Shown: in pieces, positions 21,958 through 30,052 of the stretch | Layout: every line of letters begins with the position of its first letter | Numbering within the stretch: position 1 is the stretch's first letter | Assembly (NCBI GenBank): GCA_014654455.1 | Contig: JACWCY010000001.1 | Coordinates: forward strand, 120,001-184,000 | Direction of reading: 5' to 3' | Source: Pelagibacterales bacterium SAG-MED01 | GTDB lineage: Bacteria > Pseudomonadota > Alphaproteobacteria > Pelagibacterales > Pelagibacteraceae | DNA: 64,000 nt | Translations under genes and position numbers: made by a program | Notes under the pieces: model-generated | The model's database searches: none | What the model saw: the letters and a program-made list of their open reading frames with translations, nothing else | Told to the model about the DNA's origin: nothing

Positions 21958-22691
21958 TAAGATTTATATTCCATTATTTTTTTTATAGCTACAAAATCCT
22001 CTTCAGTATCTACTCCTATTGGAGATGATTTAGCAAGAGCAACATTAATTTTAATATCATTATCTAATGCTCTTAATTGTTCTAGTTTATTTTTAATTTC
22101 ATTTTGAGATTGGTCATAAGAAACAAAATTTTTGAGTGTTTCTAATTTATAGCAATAAATTCCTAGATGATGATAAGTATTTTCATTTATATTTTTTTGC
22201 TTTCGAGTAAAATTAATTGCTTCTGAAAAATGGGAATCATCTAAATTTTCCTTTGTAATTACTTTAACTACATTTTGATTTTCATAAAAACTTTTATCTA
22301 CGATTTTTGATGCTAAAGTGCCTATTTCAGATTTTGATTTAATCATTTGATCGTTTAAGTTTTTAATATCGTCAATATTCATTAGGGGCTCATCACCTTG
22401 GAGATTCATAACTAAATCAGTATCTAATTTTCCAAGTTTTTTTATTGCATCATAAATTCTATCAGTACCAGTTTTATGATTTTTACTAGTCATGATTGCT
22501 TGTCCACCATTTTTTTGGACGTCATCAATTATTTCTTGATCTTCAGTTGCAACATATACCTCTCCAATATTTGCACTCATTGCCTTTTTTACAACATGTG
22601 AAATGATTGATAAACCATTCACTTTAAGTAAAGGTTTCCCTGGCAACCTAGTCGCTGAAAGCCTAGATGGAATTATAACTAATGTTTTCAT
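21957..22691 (-). CDS. kdsB: 3-deoxy-manno-octulosonate cytidylyltransferase
   Basis: Activates Kdo with CTP for lipopolysaccharide core synthesis. The nucleotide-binding N-terminus IIPSRLSATRLPGKPLL and the MNLQGDEPL metal/sugar site are canonical. 244 aa. It supports an LPS-containing outer membrane, together with kdsD, lptC and lptB in this window. First gene of the short kdsB-pheA unit and divergent from the cytochrome gene with 107 bp between them. Confidence 0.95.
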   Translation of the reverse strand: MKTLVIIPSRLSATRLPGKPLLKVNGLSIISHVVKKAMSANIGEVYVATEDQEIIDDVQKNGGQAIMTSKNHKTGTDRIYDAIKKLGKLDTDLVMNLQGDEPLMNIDDIKNLNDQMIKSKSEIGTLASKIVDKSFYENQNVVKVITKENLDDSHFSEAINFTRKQKNINENTYHHLGIYCYKLETLKNFVSYDQSQNEIKNKLEQLRALDNDIKINVALAKSSPIGVDTEEDFVAIKKIMEYKS

Positions 22692-22798
22692 TCTTTTTTT
22701 TATTTAGAATTAGATTATAAACAGAGGCAAAAATGTACATTAAAATATAAGCAATTTTATATTTATAATGTTATACGTTCAAAATAAATTTTTATAAA

Positions 22799-23338
22799 AT
22801 GGATTCTTTTGAAATTAATAAGATAATTGCAGCAGTTCTAATGGTTGCTCTTTTAGTTATCGGCATAGGAAAATTATCAGATATTATATTCTATGTAGAT
22901 AAACCAAAAACACCTGGCTATGCAGTAGATACCGAACAAGCAATTACTGCTAGTGCAAATATCTCAGAAACTGCAGAAGAAAAAATTGATATAGCTGCTT
23001 TAATGGCTATGGGGGATCTAACTGTTGGTGAAAAAGTTTTTAAAAAATGTGCAGCATGTCACTCAATTGTTAAAGGAGGAAAAAATAATATTGGTCCTGC
23101 CCTATACAATGTTGTTGGTAGACAGGTTGGTGTTGTAACTGATTATAAATATTCAAAAGCACTTTCTGGTTACGGTAAGGAATGGACTTTTGAAGAATTG
23201 AATGGCTACTTAATAAAACCAGCTAAGTGGATTAAAGGAACTAAAATGGCTTTTGCTGGATTAAGAAAAGAAAAAGATAGAGCTTCAGTTATTTTGTATC
23301 TAAATCAAAATTCTGATAATCCACTAACCTTACCTTAA
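22799..23338 (+). CDS. cycM: membrane-anchored cytochrome c (CycM/c552 type)
   Basis: Mono-haem class I cytochrome c held to the inner membrane by one N-terminal helix (about residues 9-31). The haem motif is C84-A-A-C87-H88 and the probable axial Met is M150 in KGTKMAF. It probably shuttles electrons from the bc1 complex to the terminal oxidase, the role of CycM in other Alphaproteobacteria. The linker between anchor and haem domain is acidic and flexible. The 3' end overlaps convergent argF by 9 bp. Confidence 0.9.
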   Translation: MDSFEINKIIAAVLMVALLVIGIGKLSDIIFYVDKPKTPGYAVDTEQAITASANISETAEEKIDIAALMAMGDLTVGEKVFKKCAACHSIVKGGKNNIGPALYNVVGRQVGVVTDYKYSKALSGYGKEWTFEELNGYLIKPAKWIKGTKMAFAGLRKEKDRASVILYLNQNSDNPLTLP

Positions 23339-24259
23339 TTTTCCAAAACAATATAATAAAATACTTTTTTGAACATGGATTCTATTGAGAGCTTGTTGCC
23401 AAACTTTTGATTGTTTGCTAAAAAAAACTCTTTCTTCTACTTCGGAACCTCTTGGTAAACAGTGTAAAAAAATACAATCTTTTTTTGCATGACTTATCAA
23501 TTTTTGAGTTATTCTAAAATTTTTAAATTGGGATATTTTTATTTTTTTATTTACTTTATCATTTAAAGAAATCACCTTATCAGATAATATAACATCTGCA
23601 TTAATTGATGCTTCTCTCACGTTATGAAAAATATGAATTTTTCTTTTATTCTTTTTTACCCAATCTAAAACCAATTTATTAGGAACATAGTTTTTTGGAC
23701 ATCCAATATTTAATTTAAAATTAAATTTTACTGATGCGGCTATTAAACTATTTAAAACATTATTTGAGTCTCCTATCCAAGTAATATTAAGTTTAGAAAT
23801 TGGTTTTTTTTTAATTTCTTCAATTGTAAAAATATCAGATAAAACTTGTGTTGGATGTGATGATGGACTTAAACCATTGATAATTGGAATTGATAAATAA
23901 TCCTTAAAATTTTCTATCTTGTTGTCATTATCTGTTCTGAGTATAAAACCATCTCCATATGTAGATAAAATTTTTGCTGTATCTTCTAAAGTCTCTCCTC
24001 CTTCCCCTAAATGAAGTTCATTAGATCTTAAAGTTAAAGTCCCACCTCCAAGTTGTTTGATTGCTAAATAAAAACTTAATCTTGTCCTTAAACTAGATTT
24101 TTCAAACATTTGAATAAGTAATTTTCCTTCAAGAGGAGATCCTTTATCAACTTCTAAGGTATTTAACTTTTGTCTTTTTTTTTTTCTATTTTTTGCATCT
24201 ACTAATATTTTTCTTAGATCTTTTGCAGGAATATCCTTAAGATTTATAAAATGTTTCAT
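23330..24259 (-). CDS. argF: ornithine carbamoyltransferase
   Basis: Makes citrulline from ornithine and carbamoyl phosphate. I chose ATG 24259 (MKHFINLKDIP, 309 aa) because it overlaps the argD stop as ATGA. HPTQ and FLHCLP are conserved. The carbamoyl-phosphate loop reads S56-L57-R58-T59-R60, where the family normally has S-T-R-T-R, and the ornithine loop reads DKVISLND in place of the usual DxWxSMG. The protein is intact and in operon with argD, so function is likely but the loop changes deserve note. Confidence 0.9.
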   Translation of the reverse strand: MKHFINLKDIPAKDLRKILVDAKNRKKKRQKLNTLEVDKGSPLEGKLLIQMFEKSSLRTRLSFYLAIKQLGGGTLTLRSNELHLGEGGETLEDTAKILSTYGDGFILRTDNDNKIENFKDYLSIPIINGLSPSSHPTQVLSDIFTIEEIKKKPISKLNITWIGDSNNVLNSLIAASVKFNFKLNIGCPKNYVPNKLVLDWVKKNKRKIHIFHNVREASINADVILSDKVISLNDKVNKKIKISQFKNFRITQKLISHAKKDCIFLHCLPRGSEVEERVFFSKQSKVWQQALNRIHVQKSILLYCFGKLR

Positions 24260-25425
24260 TTTTTGTAACTTGAACAAACCTTATGAAAAATTTTTAAAGC
24301 ATGATCTATTTCTTTTTTTTTTATATTTAATGGTGGTAAAACTCTTATAACATTTTCAGCAGCTCTAATCGTTAACAGTTTATTATCCATAAGTTTTTTA
24401 ATAAAATCAGTTTGGTCTTTATAAAGTTGTAGTCCAATCAAAAAACCTCTTCCTCTTACTTCTTTAATTATTTTTGGATATTTTTCTCTCAATTTATTTA
24501 ATTGATTATGAAAATACTTAGAATTTTTTTTTACATTATTTAAAAAACTTTTTTTAGAAATTATATCCATTACTGCACTTCCTACTTTCATAGCAAGTGG
24601 ATTTCCACCAAAAGTAGAGCCATGAGATCCTGGCGTCATTGCTTTTGCAACTTTTTTTGTCATTAAGACGGCTCCAAGTGGAAATCCACCACCGATTCCT
24701 TTTGCAATTGGTACAATATCTGGCTTTACTTTAGATTTATCAAAAGCAAAAAATTCACCTGTTCTTCCTATTCCACATTGGACTTCATCTAAAATAAGTA
24801 ATATTTTTTTTTTATTACAAATTTTTCTTAATTCTCTCAAGCACCAGTCAGGTATCACTTTTATTCCGCCTTCTCCCATAATTGTTTCTACCATAATAGC
24901 TGCCGTCTTATTAGTTATTGCCTTTTTAAGACCTTTGTGGTCTCCAAAATTAAAATGATCAAACCCTCCCACTTTAGGACCAAAGCCCTCTGTCATTTTT
25001 TTGCTACCACTTGCAAATATTGCTGCAATAGTTCTTCCATGAAATGAGTTTTTAATACAAAGTATTCGATTTTTTTGAGGTTTTCCTATTGAATAAAAAT
25101 ATCTTCGTGCAGCTTTTATAGCAGCTTCTGTTGCCTCTGTACCAGATGATTGGAATATTACATGTTTAGCAAAAGTTTTTTTAACTAATTTTTTTGCTAA
25201 TTCCTCTCCTTCTGGTATCAAAAAAGAATTGGAAACATGCCAAACTTTTTTAGCCTGTTTAATTAAAGCCTCTAATAATTTTGGATTAGCATGACCAAGA
25301 GAATTTACAGCAATACCAGATACCATATCTAAGTATTTAGTTCCGTTGACAGTATAAAGATAACTACCACTACCTTTTTTGAATGAAATTTTTTTTCTGT
25401 TATAATTTCCTGCTAAATAGCTCAT
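24256..25425 (-). CDS. argD: acetylornithine aminotransferase
   Basis: PLP-dependent class III aminotransferase producing N-acetylornithine; it may also act as succinyl-diaminopimelate aminotransferase in lysine synthesis, which would suit dapD and dapE elsewhere in the window. The PLP lysine is K242 in PIAKGIGGGFPLGA and the DEVQCGIGRTG segment precedes it. 389 aa. Followed by argF with an ATGA overlap. The dual role is inferred from other bacteria. Confidence 0.94.
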   Translation of the reverse strand: MSYLAGNYNRKKISFKKGSGSYLYTVNGTKYLDMVSGIAVNSLGHANPKLLEALIKQAKKVWHVSNSFLIPEGEELAKKLVKKTFAKHVIFQSSGTEATEAAIKAARRYFYSIGKPQKNRILCIKNSFHGRTIAAIFASGSKKMTEGFGPKVGGFDHFNFGDHKGLKKAITNKTAAIMVETIMGEGGIKVIPDWCLRELRKICNKKKILLILDEVQCGIGRTGEFFAFDKSKVKPDIVPIAKGIGGGFPLGAVLMTKKVAKAMTPGSHGSTFGGNPLAMKVGSAVMDIISKKSFLNNVKKNSKYFHNQLNKLREKYPKIIKEVRGRGFLIGLQLYKDQTDFIKKLMDNKLLTIRAAENVIRVLPPLNIKKKEIDHALKIFHKVCSSYKK

Positions 25426-25556
25426 ATAATTTTTTTTTTAAGACCTTTATAAACTAAAATATCAAATACAAGTCACGATTGTAGATCTAATACCTCAAAT
25501 TTTATTTGTTGTTGATAACTAATAATTTTTGCTTGTTTATTAAAATTTAATAACAG

Positions 25557-25593
25557 TATATAGTGTTTATATTAAAAGTTAATACACTATATA
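25557..25593. promoter_or_regulatory. inverted repeat in the gcrA leader
   Basis: Perfect 10-bp inverted repeat TATATAGTGT (25557-25566) and ACACTATATA (25584-25593), 17 nt apart, ending 7 bp before the gcrA ATG. It could be an operator for a dimeric regulator or an RNA hairpin that hides the ribosome-binding region. The rest of 25426-25600 is AT-rich with no gene. Function is inferred. Confidence 0.45.
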
Positions 25594-25600
25594 GGTTTAC

Positions 25601-26095
25601 ATGAGCTGGACAGATGAAAAAGTCGCAAAATTAAAGGAACTATGGGGAAAAGGTAATACAGCTAGTCAAATTGCCGAAATAATAGGAGGATTGAGCCGAA
25701 ATGCAGTTATCGGTAAAGCTCATAGGTTAAATTTATCTGCTAAAATTAAAACAAGAACTGCTACTTCAAATCAAAGTTTTGAAAATTCTTTAGAAGAAAA
25801 AAAAATAAAAAATAAAAAGGGAAGAAGAAGTAAATTTAAATCCTTAATTATTGAAAAAGATTTTGAACCAGAAAATCCTAAACAACTTGAAGAATTAGAT
25901 GAAAACTCATGTAAATGGCCAATAGGTCATCCAAATGAAAAAAATTTTTATTTTTGTGGAAGATCATCCCTTAAAGATTTTTCTTATTGTAAACTACATT
26001 TACTTTATGCTTATCAACCTAAGGGTAAAAAAGAAGATGCTACTGATAAAGAAGAAGTTCCCGAATTTATTGAAAAAAAAATAAGCTCAGCTTAG
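25601..26095 (+). CDS. gcrA: GcrA-type cell cycle regulator
   Basis: Alphaproteobacterial transcription co-factor that binds sigma70 RNA polymerase and, in Caulobacter, reads GANTC methylation. The N-terminal helix-turn-helix MSWTDEKVAKLKELW...IGKAHRLNL is highly recognisable. The C-terminal sigma-binding domain contains the conserved CKWPIGHPNEKNFYFCGR and YCKLHLLYAYQP. 164 aa. A 10-bp inverted repeat lies just upstream of its start. Whether CcrM methylation exists in this organism cannot be seen here. Confidence 0.93.
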   Translation: MSWTDEKVAKLKELWGKGNTASQIAEIIGGLSRNAVIGKAHRLNLSAKIKTRTATSNQSFENSLEEKKIKNKKGRRSKFKSLIIEKDFEPENPKQLEELDENSCKWPIGHPNEKNFYFCGRSSLKDFSYCKLHLLYAYQPKGKKEDATDKEEVPEFIEKKISSA

Positions 26096-26104
26096 TAATA
26101 AATA

Positions 26105-27076
26105 TTAGATATTTTTATTTAAATCATATTTTTCTGTAGAATATTCACCACCTTCTTTCCACATATAACTATATTTTTTTATTTCTTGATCAAAAAACCT
26201 AATACTTGGAATACCAATATCTTTATTAGATTTATATTTTCCAGATAAAATATTATCGTATTTTAATAATCTCAGCTGGTCTTGAGTCAACAAAGGTTTT
26301 GGTAATAATTCAAAAAATTTTGCTGAGAGTTTTGCCAATAATAAAGGAAATGGTAGTAAAATTCTTTTTTTATCTATTGATTTAAGTAATTTCTCTAAAA
26401 TTTCTTTAAATGAAATTTTTTCTGGTCCCACACATTCAATTATTTGTGAATAAATTTTATTTTTAATAACATAATAAATTATATCTTTTAAATCAGAACA
26501 ATGAATTGGCATAAATTTTGTACTTCCAGAATAATAAAGGGGGAAAATTGGAAGCCTATTTAATAGAGTCAAAAAATTAGTAGTAAAATTATCATCTACT
26601 GAATATACAATAGAAGGCCTTAATATTGTAGCTAAAGGAAAATTTTTCAAAATATTTTTTTCACCCTCAAGCTTACTTTTTGCATACTGAGAGTCAGTTG
26701 CAGTATTTATTCCTAAAGCTGACAAATGAATAAATTGTTTCAATTTATATTCTGAACACAATTTTGCTAATAGAGAAGGAAATAAAGTGTGGATATTTTT
26801 AAATGAATTTCCTCTTTTCTTTTCAAACAAGATACCAACTAAGTTTATGCATATGTCTGCATTTTCAAAACATTTTCTTATTTTCTTTTCATCAAAAATA
26901 TTTGACTCAATTATATCTACATATCCTGCATTAGATTGGGTCTTTATTATATAGCCTTTTTGATGAATATTTCTTGTAATTACGGTAACTCGATAGTTAT
27001 TTTTAGTTAACTTTCTTATAAGATGTCTCCCGATTTGACCGCTTCCACCAAAAATTAGACAATTTTTTGCTTTCAT
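26105..27076 (-). CDS. NDUFA9-like NAD(P)-binding protein
   Basis: Extended/atypical short-chain dehydrogenase fold with a Rossmann motif GGSGQIGRHL at residues 9-18. Similarity in layout is to the complex I associated NDUFA9 family found in Alphaproteobacteria and mitochondria, where it binds NADPH and aids complex I assembly or stability. The usual catalytic YxxxK is seen only as SQYAKSKLEGEK near residue 132. 323 aa. Convergent to gcrA with a 9-bp gap and divergent from rnd. No other complex I gene is in the window. Confidence 0.8.
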   Translation of the reverse strand: MKAKNCLIFGGSGQIGRHLIRKLTKNNYRVTVITRNIHQKGYIIKTQSNAGYVDIIESNIFDEKKIRKCFENADICINLVGILFEKKRGNSFKNIHTLFPSLLAKLCSEYKLKQFIHLSALGINTATDSQYAKSKLEGEKNILKNFPLATILRPSIVYSVDDNFTTNFLTLLNRLPIFPLYYSGSTKFMPIHCSDLKDIIYYVIKNKIYSQIIECVGPEKISFKEILEKLLKSIDKKRILLPFPLLLAKLSAKFFELLPKPLLTQDQLRLLKYDNILSGKYKSNKDIGIPSIRFFDQEIKKYSYMWKEGGEYSTEKYDLNKNI

Positions 27077-27091
27077 ATATATATATTCTAA

Positions 27092-27703
27092 ATGAGTATT
27101 GATATTAAAGTTTATAAAAATGATTTACCAGATGATTTAGATTTAGGCAACGTATTAGCAATAGATGGAGAGTTTATGGGGCTTAATGTCAGAAGAGATC
27201 CACTATGCCTAATTCAAATCTCCTCAGGTAATTCTGACGCCCATATAATTCAGTTAGACAGAGTTAATTATAATGCTCCAAATTTAGTAAAAATATTAGC
27301 TGACAGTAAAATTGTAAAAATTTTTCATTTCGGACGAGCGGATATGGCACATATAAAACATTACTTAAAGACAGATACTAACAACATACTAGATACTAAA
27401 ATAGCATCTAAACTTGCCCGATCTTATTCTGATAGCCATTCATTAAAAACTTTAATTAAAGAATTTATTAATATTGATATAAGTAAGCAATTTCAAAGTT
27501 CAGATTTTGGTGGTGAATTAACTCCTTCTCAAATAAAATATTGTGCAAACGATGTTGTTTATCTTCATAAAATTCATGAGGAATTAAATAAAATTTTGGA
27601 AAGAGAAAAAAGAGTTAATTTATACAAAGATTGTTTAAAGTTTTTAAAAACAAGAGTTGATCTTGATCTTGCCTTATTCAAAGACGATATTTGGTCACAT
27701 TAA
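27092..27703 (+). CDS. rnd: ribonuclease D-type 3'-5' exonuclease
   Basis: DEDD-family exonuclease acting on tRNA or other RNA 3' ends. The first acidic pair is D25 and E27 in AIDGEFMGL. Later motifs are HFGRADMAHI and YCANDVVYLHKI (DEDDy type Tyr). At 203 aa it is the short alphaproteobacterial form without HRDC domains, so the name RNase D is loose. It starts 15 bp from the divergent NDUFA9-like gene and leads the kdsD-lptC-lptB-aroA run. Confidence 0.88.
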   Translation: MSIDIKVYKNDLPDDLDLGNVLAIDGEFMGLNVRRDPLCLIQISSGNSDAHIIQLDRVNYNAPNLVKILADSKIVKIFHFGRADMAHIKHYLKTDTNNILDTKIASKLARSYSDSHSLKTLIKEFINIDISKQFQSSDFGGELTPSQIKYCANDVVYLHKIHEELNKILEREKRVNLYKDCLKFLKTRVDLDLALFKDDIWSH

Positions 27704-27705
27704 AA

Positions 27706-28671
27706 ATGAAAAATGAAATTAATTATATCGGCAAACAAGTAATTGATTTGCAAATAAAAGCTTTAAAAAAGTTAAAAAATTCAATTGATAATTCATTCAA
27801 TCTTGCAGTAAACAAAATACTAAGATGTAAATCAAAAATAATAATTTGTGGGGTCGGCAAAAGTGGAATTATCGCTTCAAAAATTTCAGCTACCTTATCT
27901 TCAGTCGGTACTCCTGCGTTTTCTATTTCAGCTAGTGACTGTTCTCATGGTGACTTAGGAAGAATAACTAAAAATGATATTTTGGTTTTAATAAGTAATT
28001 CTGGAAACACTTCTGAATTAAATAACATAATCAAGTATTCAAAATCATATAAGATTCCTTTGATAGGAATTGTATCTAATAAAAATTCTAATTTATACAA
28101 ATCTTCTGATATAAAATTATTCATACCTGAGGTAAAGGAGTCTGGATATGGCATCGTACCAACTTCTAGTACTACCGTCCAATTAGCTATTGGAGATGCT
28201 TTAGCAATAGCTCTAATGGAGAGAAAAAAATTTGGAAAGTTAGATTTTAAAAGATTTCATCCTTCAGGCAGTTTAGGCAATAAATTAAAAACAGCTGGAG
28301 ACTTAATGTTAACTAAGAAAAAAATTCCATTTATCAGTGAAAATCAAAACATGAAAAAGGCCTTAAAAATAATTAACTTAAAACGTCTTGGTTTTTTAGT
28401 TGTTATAAACAACCAAGGATTTACCATGGGGGTTTTTACCGACGGTGATCTTAAACGATTGATGCAAAAAAAGCGTAAAATTGAAAATATCAAGATAAAA
28501 TCTTTTATGACTAAAAATCCATTTGAAGTTGAGGAAAATACATTAGCATCAGATGTACTATCTCTAATGAATAAAAAAAAAATTACCAACGTTTGTGTTT
28601 ATAAAAAAGAAAATAAAAAAAAAACTATTGGAGTTCTTTCAATTCACCACCTTCTAAATAATTTAAGATAA
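27706..28671 (+). CDS. kdsD: arabinose-5-phosphate isomerase (KpsF/GutQ family)
   Basis: Interconverts ribulose-5-phosphate and arabinose-5-phosphate, the first step toward Kdo. An N-terminal SIS sugar-isomerase domain (GVGKSGIIASKISATLSS; conserved FHPSGSLG) is followed by two CBS domains from about residue 200. I chose ATG 27706 (321 aa), 2 bp after the rnd stop. Its place beside lptC and lptB, and kdsB in the window, supports a lipopolysaccharide role. Confidence 0.93.
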   Translation: MKNEINYIGKQVIDLQIKALKKLKNSIDNSFNLAVNKILRCKSKIIICGVGKSGIIASKISATLSSVGTPAFSISASDCSHGDLGRITKNDILVLISNSGNTSELNNIIKYSKSYKIPLIGIVSNKNSNLYKSSDIKLFIPEVKESGYGIVPTSSTTVQLAIGDALAIALMERKKFGKLDFKRFHPSGSLGNKLKTAGDLMLTKKKIPFISENQNMKKALKIINLKRLGFLVVINNQGFTMGVFTDGDLKRLMQKKRKIENIKIKSFMTKNPFEVEENTLASDVLSLMNKKKITNVCVYKKENKKKTIGVLSIHHLLNNLR

Positions 28672-28674
28672 TTA

Positions 28675-29259
28675 ATGAAAAGATTAATTCAGTTGTTTCT
28701 TTTTTTTATATTATTTTTGATTGGAACTATATTCTATAATAATTATTTCACAGACAAAACTCCAAAGCAAGCAATAAAACAAAAAATAGATGATGATAAA
28801 AATTTTCCTGAAATGACCGATAAAAATAATTTAATTAAAAACTTAAAATATGATGTAAGATTAAATGATAATAGTCAGTACACTATTACTTCAGATTTAA
28901 GTGAACTATTATATGATGGTGATGTTGAATCAGTTTCTATGAATATTGTTATTGCAAAATTTATTAGTTCAGATGGATCAATTTTAACAATAACATCTGA
29001 TAAAGCAATTTTTAATAATAATATTTACGATACTAAATTTATTGATAATGTTAAAATCTTATATCTAGACCATGTAATATTCTCAGATAAATTAGATTTA
29101 AATTTCACTAAAAACAATGTGGAAATTTATGATAATGTTGTATATCAAGGTGTTCAAGGTGATATTATTACTGACAACATATTAATTGATTTAATTACTA
29201 AAAATGTTGAAATTTTTATGAATGATCCAAAAAATAAAGTTACTGTGAATACAAATTAA
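28675..29259 (+). CDS. lptC: LPS export ABC transporter periplasmic protein LptC
   Basis: Bitopic inner-membrane protein that passes lipopolysaccharide from the LptBFG transporter to the periplasmic bridge. One N-terminal membrane helix (about residues 4-21) precedes a beta-rich periplasmic domain of the OstA/LptC type. 194 aa. Identification rests on topology, weak domain similarity and position between kdsD and lptB. In many Proteobacteria lptA lies between lptC and lptB; here only 5 bp separate the two genes. Confidence 0.8.
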   Translation: MKRLIQLFLFFILFLIGTIFYNNYFTDKTPKQAIKQKIDDDKNFPEMTDKNNLIKNLKYDVRLNDNSQYTITSDLSELLYDGDVESVSMNIVIAKFISSDGSILTITSDKAIFNNNIYDTKFIDNVKILYLDHVIFSDKLDLNFTKNNVEIYDNVVYQGVQGDIITDNILIDLITKNVEIFMNDPKNKVTVNTN

Positions 29260-29264
29260 AATTT

Positions 29265-30041
29265 ATGTCTAATATTAAAAAATTTAGAATTAAATCTTTT
29301 AAAGAAAAAAAATCAATATTATCACTTGATAAAATTTCGTTAAAATTTGGAAAAAAAATAATTTTAGATAACTTGAATTTAAAACTAAATAATGGGCAAA
29401 TATTAGGTTTGTTAGGTCCCAATGGAGCTGGAAAATCAACTATATTTAATTTAATTACAGGTTTACTCTCACCAGATTATGGAAAGATTACTATTGATAC
29501 TAAAGTTGTTAATGAATACCCAATTTACCAAAGAACTTTGAAATACAATATAGGATTTGTGCCTCAGTATGGTGGTTATTTTCATGATTTAACAGTTTAT
29601 GAAAATTTACAAGCTATAGCTGAAATAACAATAGATAGCCAAAGTTATAGAATGGAAAAAATTGACTCTTTAATATCAAAATTTGAGTTAGATCCTATTA
29701 GAGATATTAAAGCAGATTTGTTATCAGGTGGACAAAAGAAAAAATTAGTAATAGCGATTGCGCTTGTTTCTGATCCAAAAATACTACTTCTTGACGAACC
29801 TTTTGCAGCGTTAGATGTTATGACAATAAAAACTCTGCAAGAAATAATAGTTAATCTACAAAGTAATAATAAAATTTCTATAATTCTTTGTGACCACCAA
29901 GCAAGAGATCTGTTAGCATGTGTAGACACTGCTGTAATAATTCATAACGGTAAAGTTGTTGCTCAAGGCACACCTTCAAGTTTAATTCAAAATATTGAGG
30001 CTAGGAATGCATATTTTGGAGATTCTTTTAAGATTAGTTAG
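29265..30041 (+). CDS. lptB: LPS export ABC transporter ATPase LptB
   Basis: Cytosolic ATPase powering LPS extraction by LptFG. Walker A GPNGAGKST, signature LSGGQKKK, Walker B ILLLDEPFAALD and the H-loop in ILCDHQARD are all present. 258 aa with an N-terminal extension of about 15 Lys-rich residues before the ABC domain. It follows lptC and precedes aroA by 11 bp. Confidence 0.93.
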   Translation: MSNIKKFRIKSFKEKKSILSLDKISLKFGKKIILDNLNLKLNNGQILGLLGPNGAGKSTIFNLITGLLSPDYGKITIDTKVVNEYPIYQRTLKYNIGFVPQYGGYFHDLTVYENLQAIAEITIDSQSYRMEKIDSLISKFELDPIRDIKADLLSGGQKKKLVIAIALVSDPKILLLDEPFAALDVMTIKTLQEIIVNLQSNNKISIILCDHQARDLLACVDTAVIIHNGKVVAQGTPSSLIQNIEARNAYFGDSFKIS

Positions 30042-30052
30042 TTTTAAAAGCT

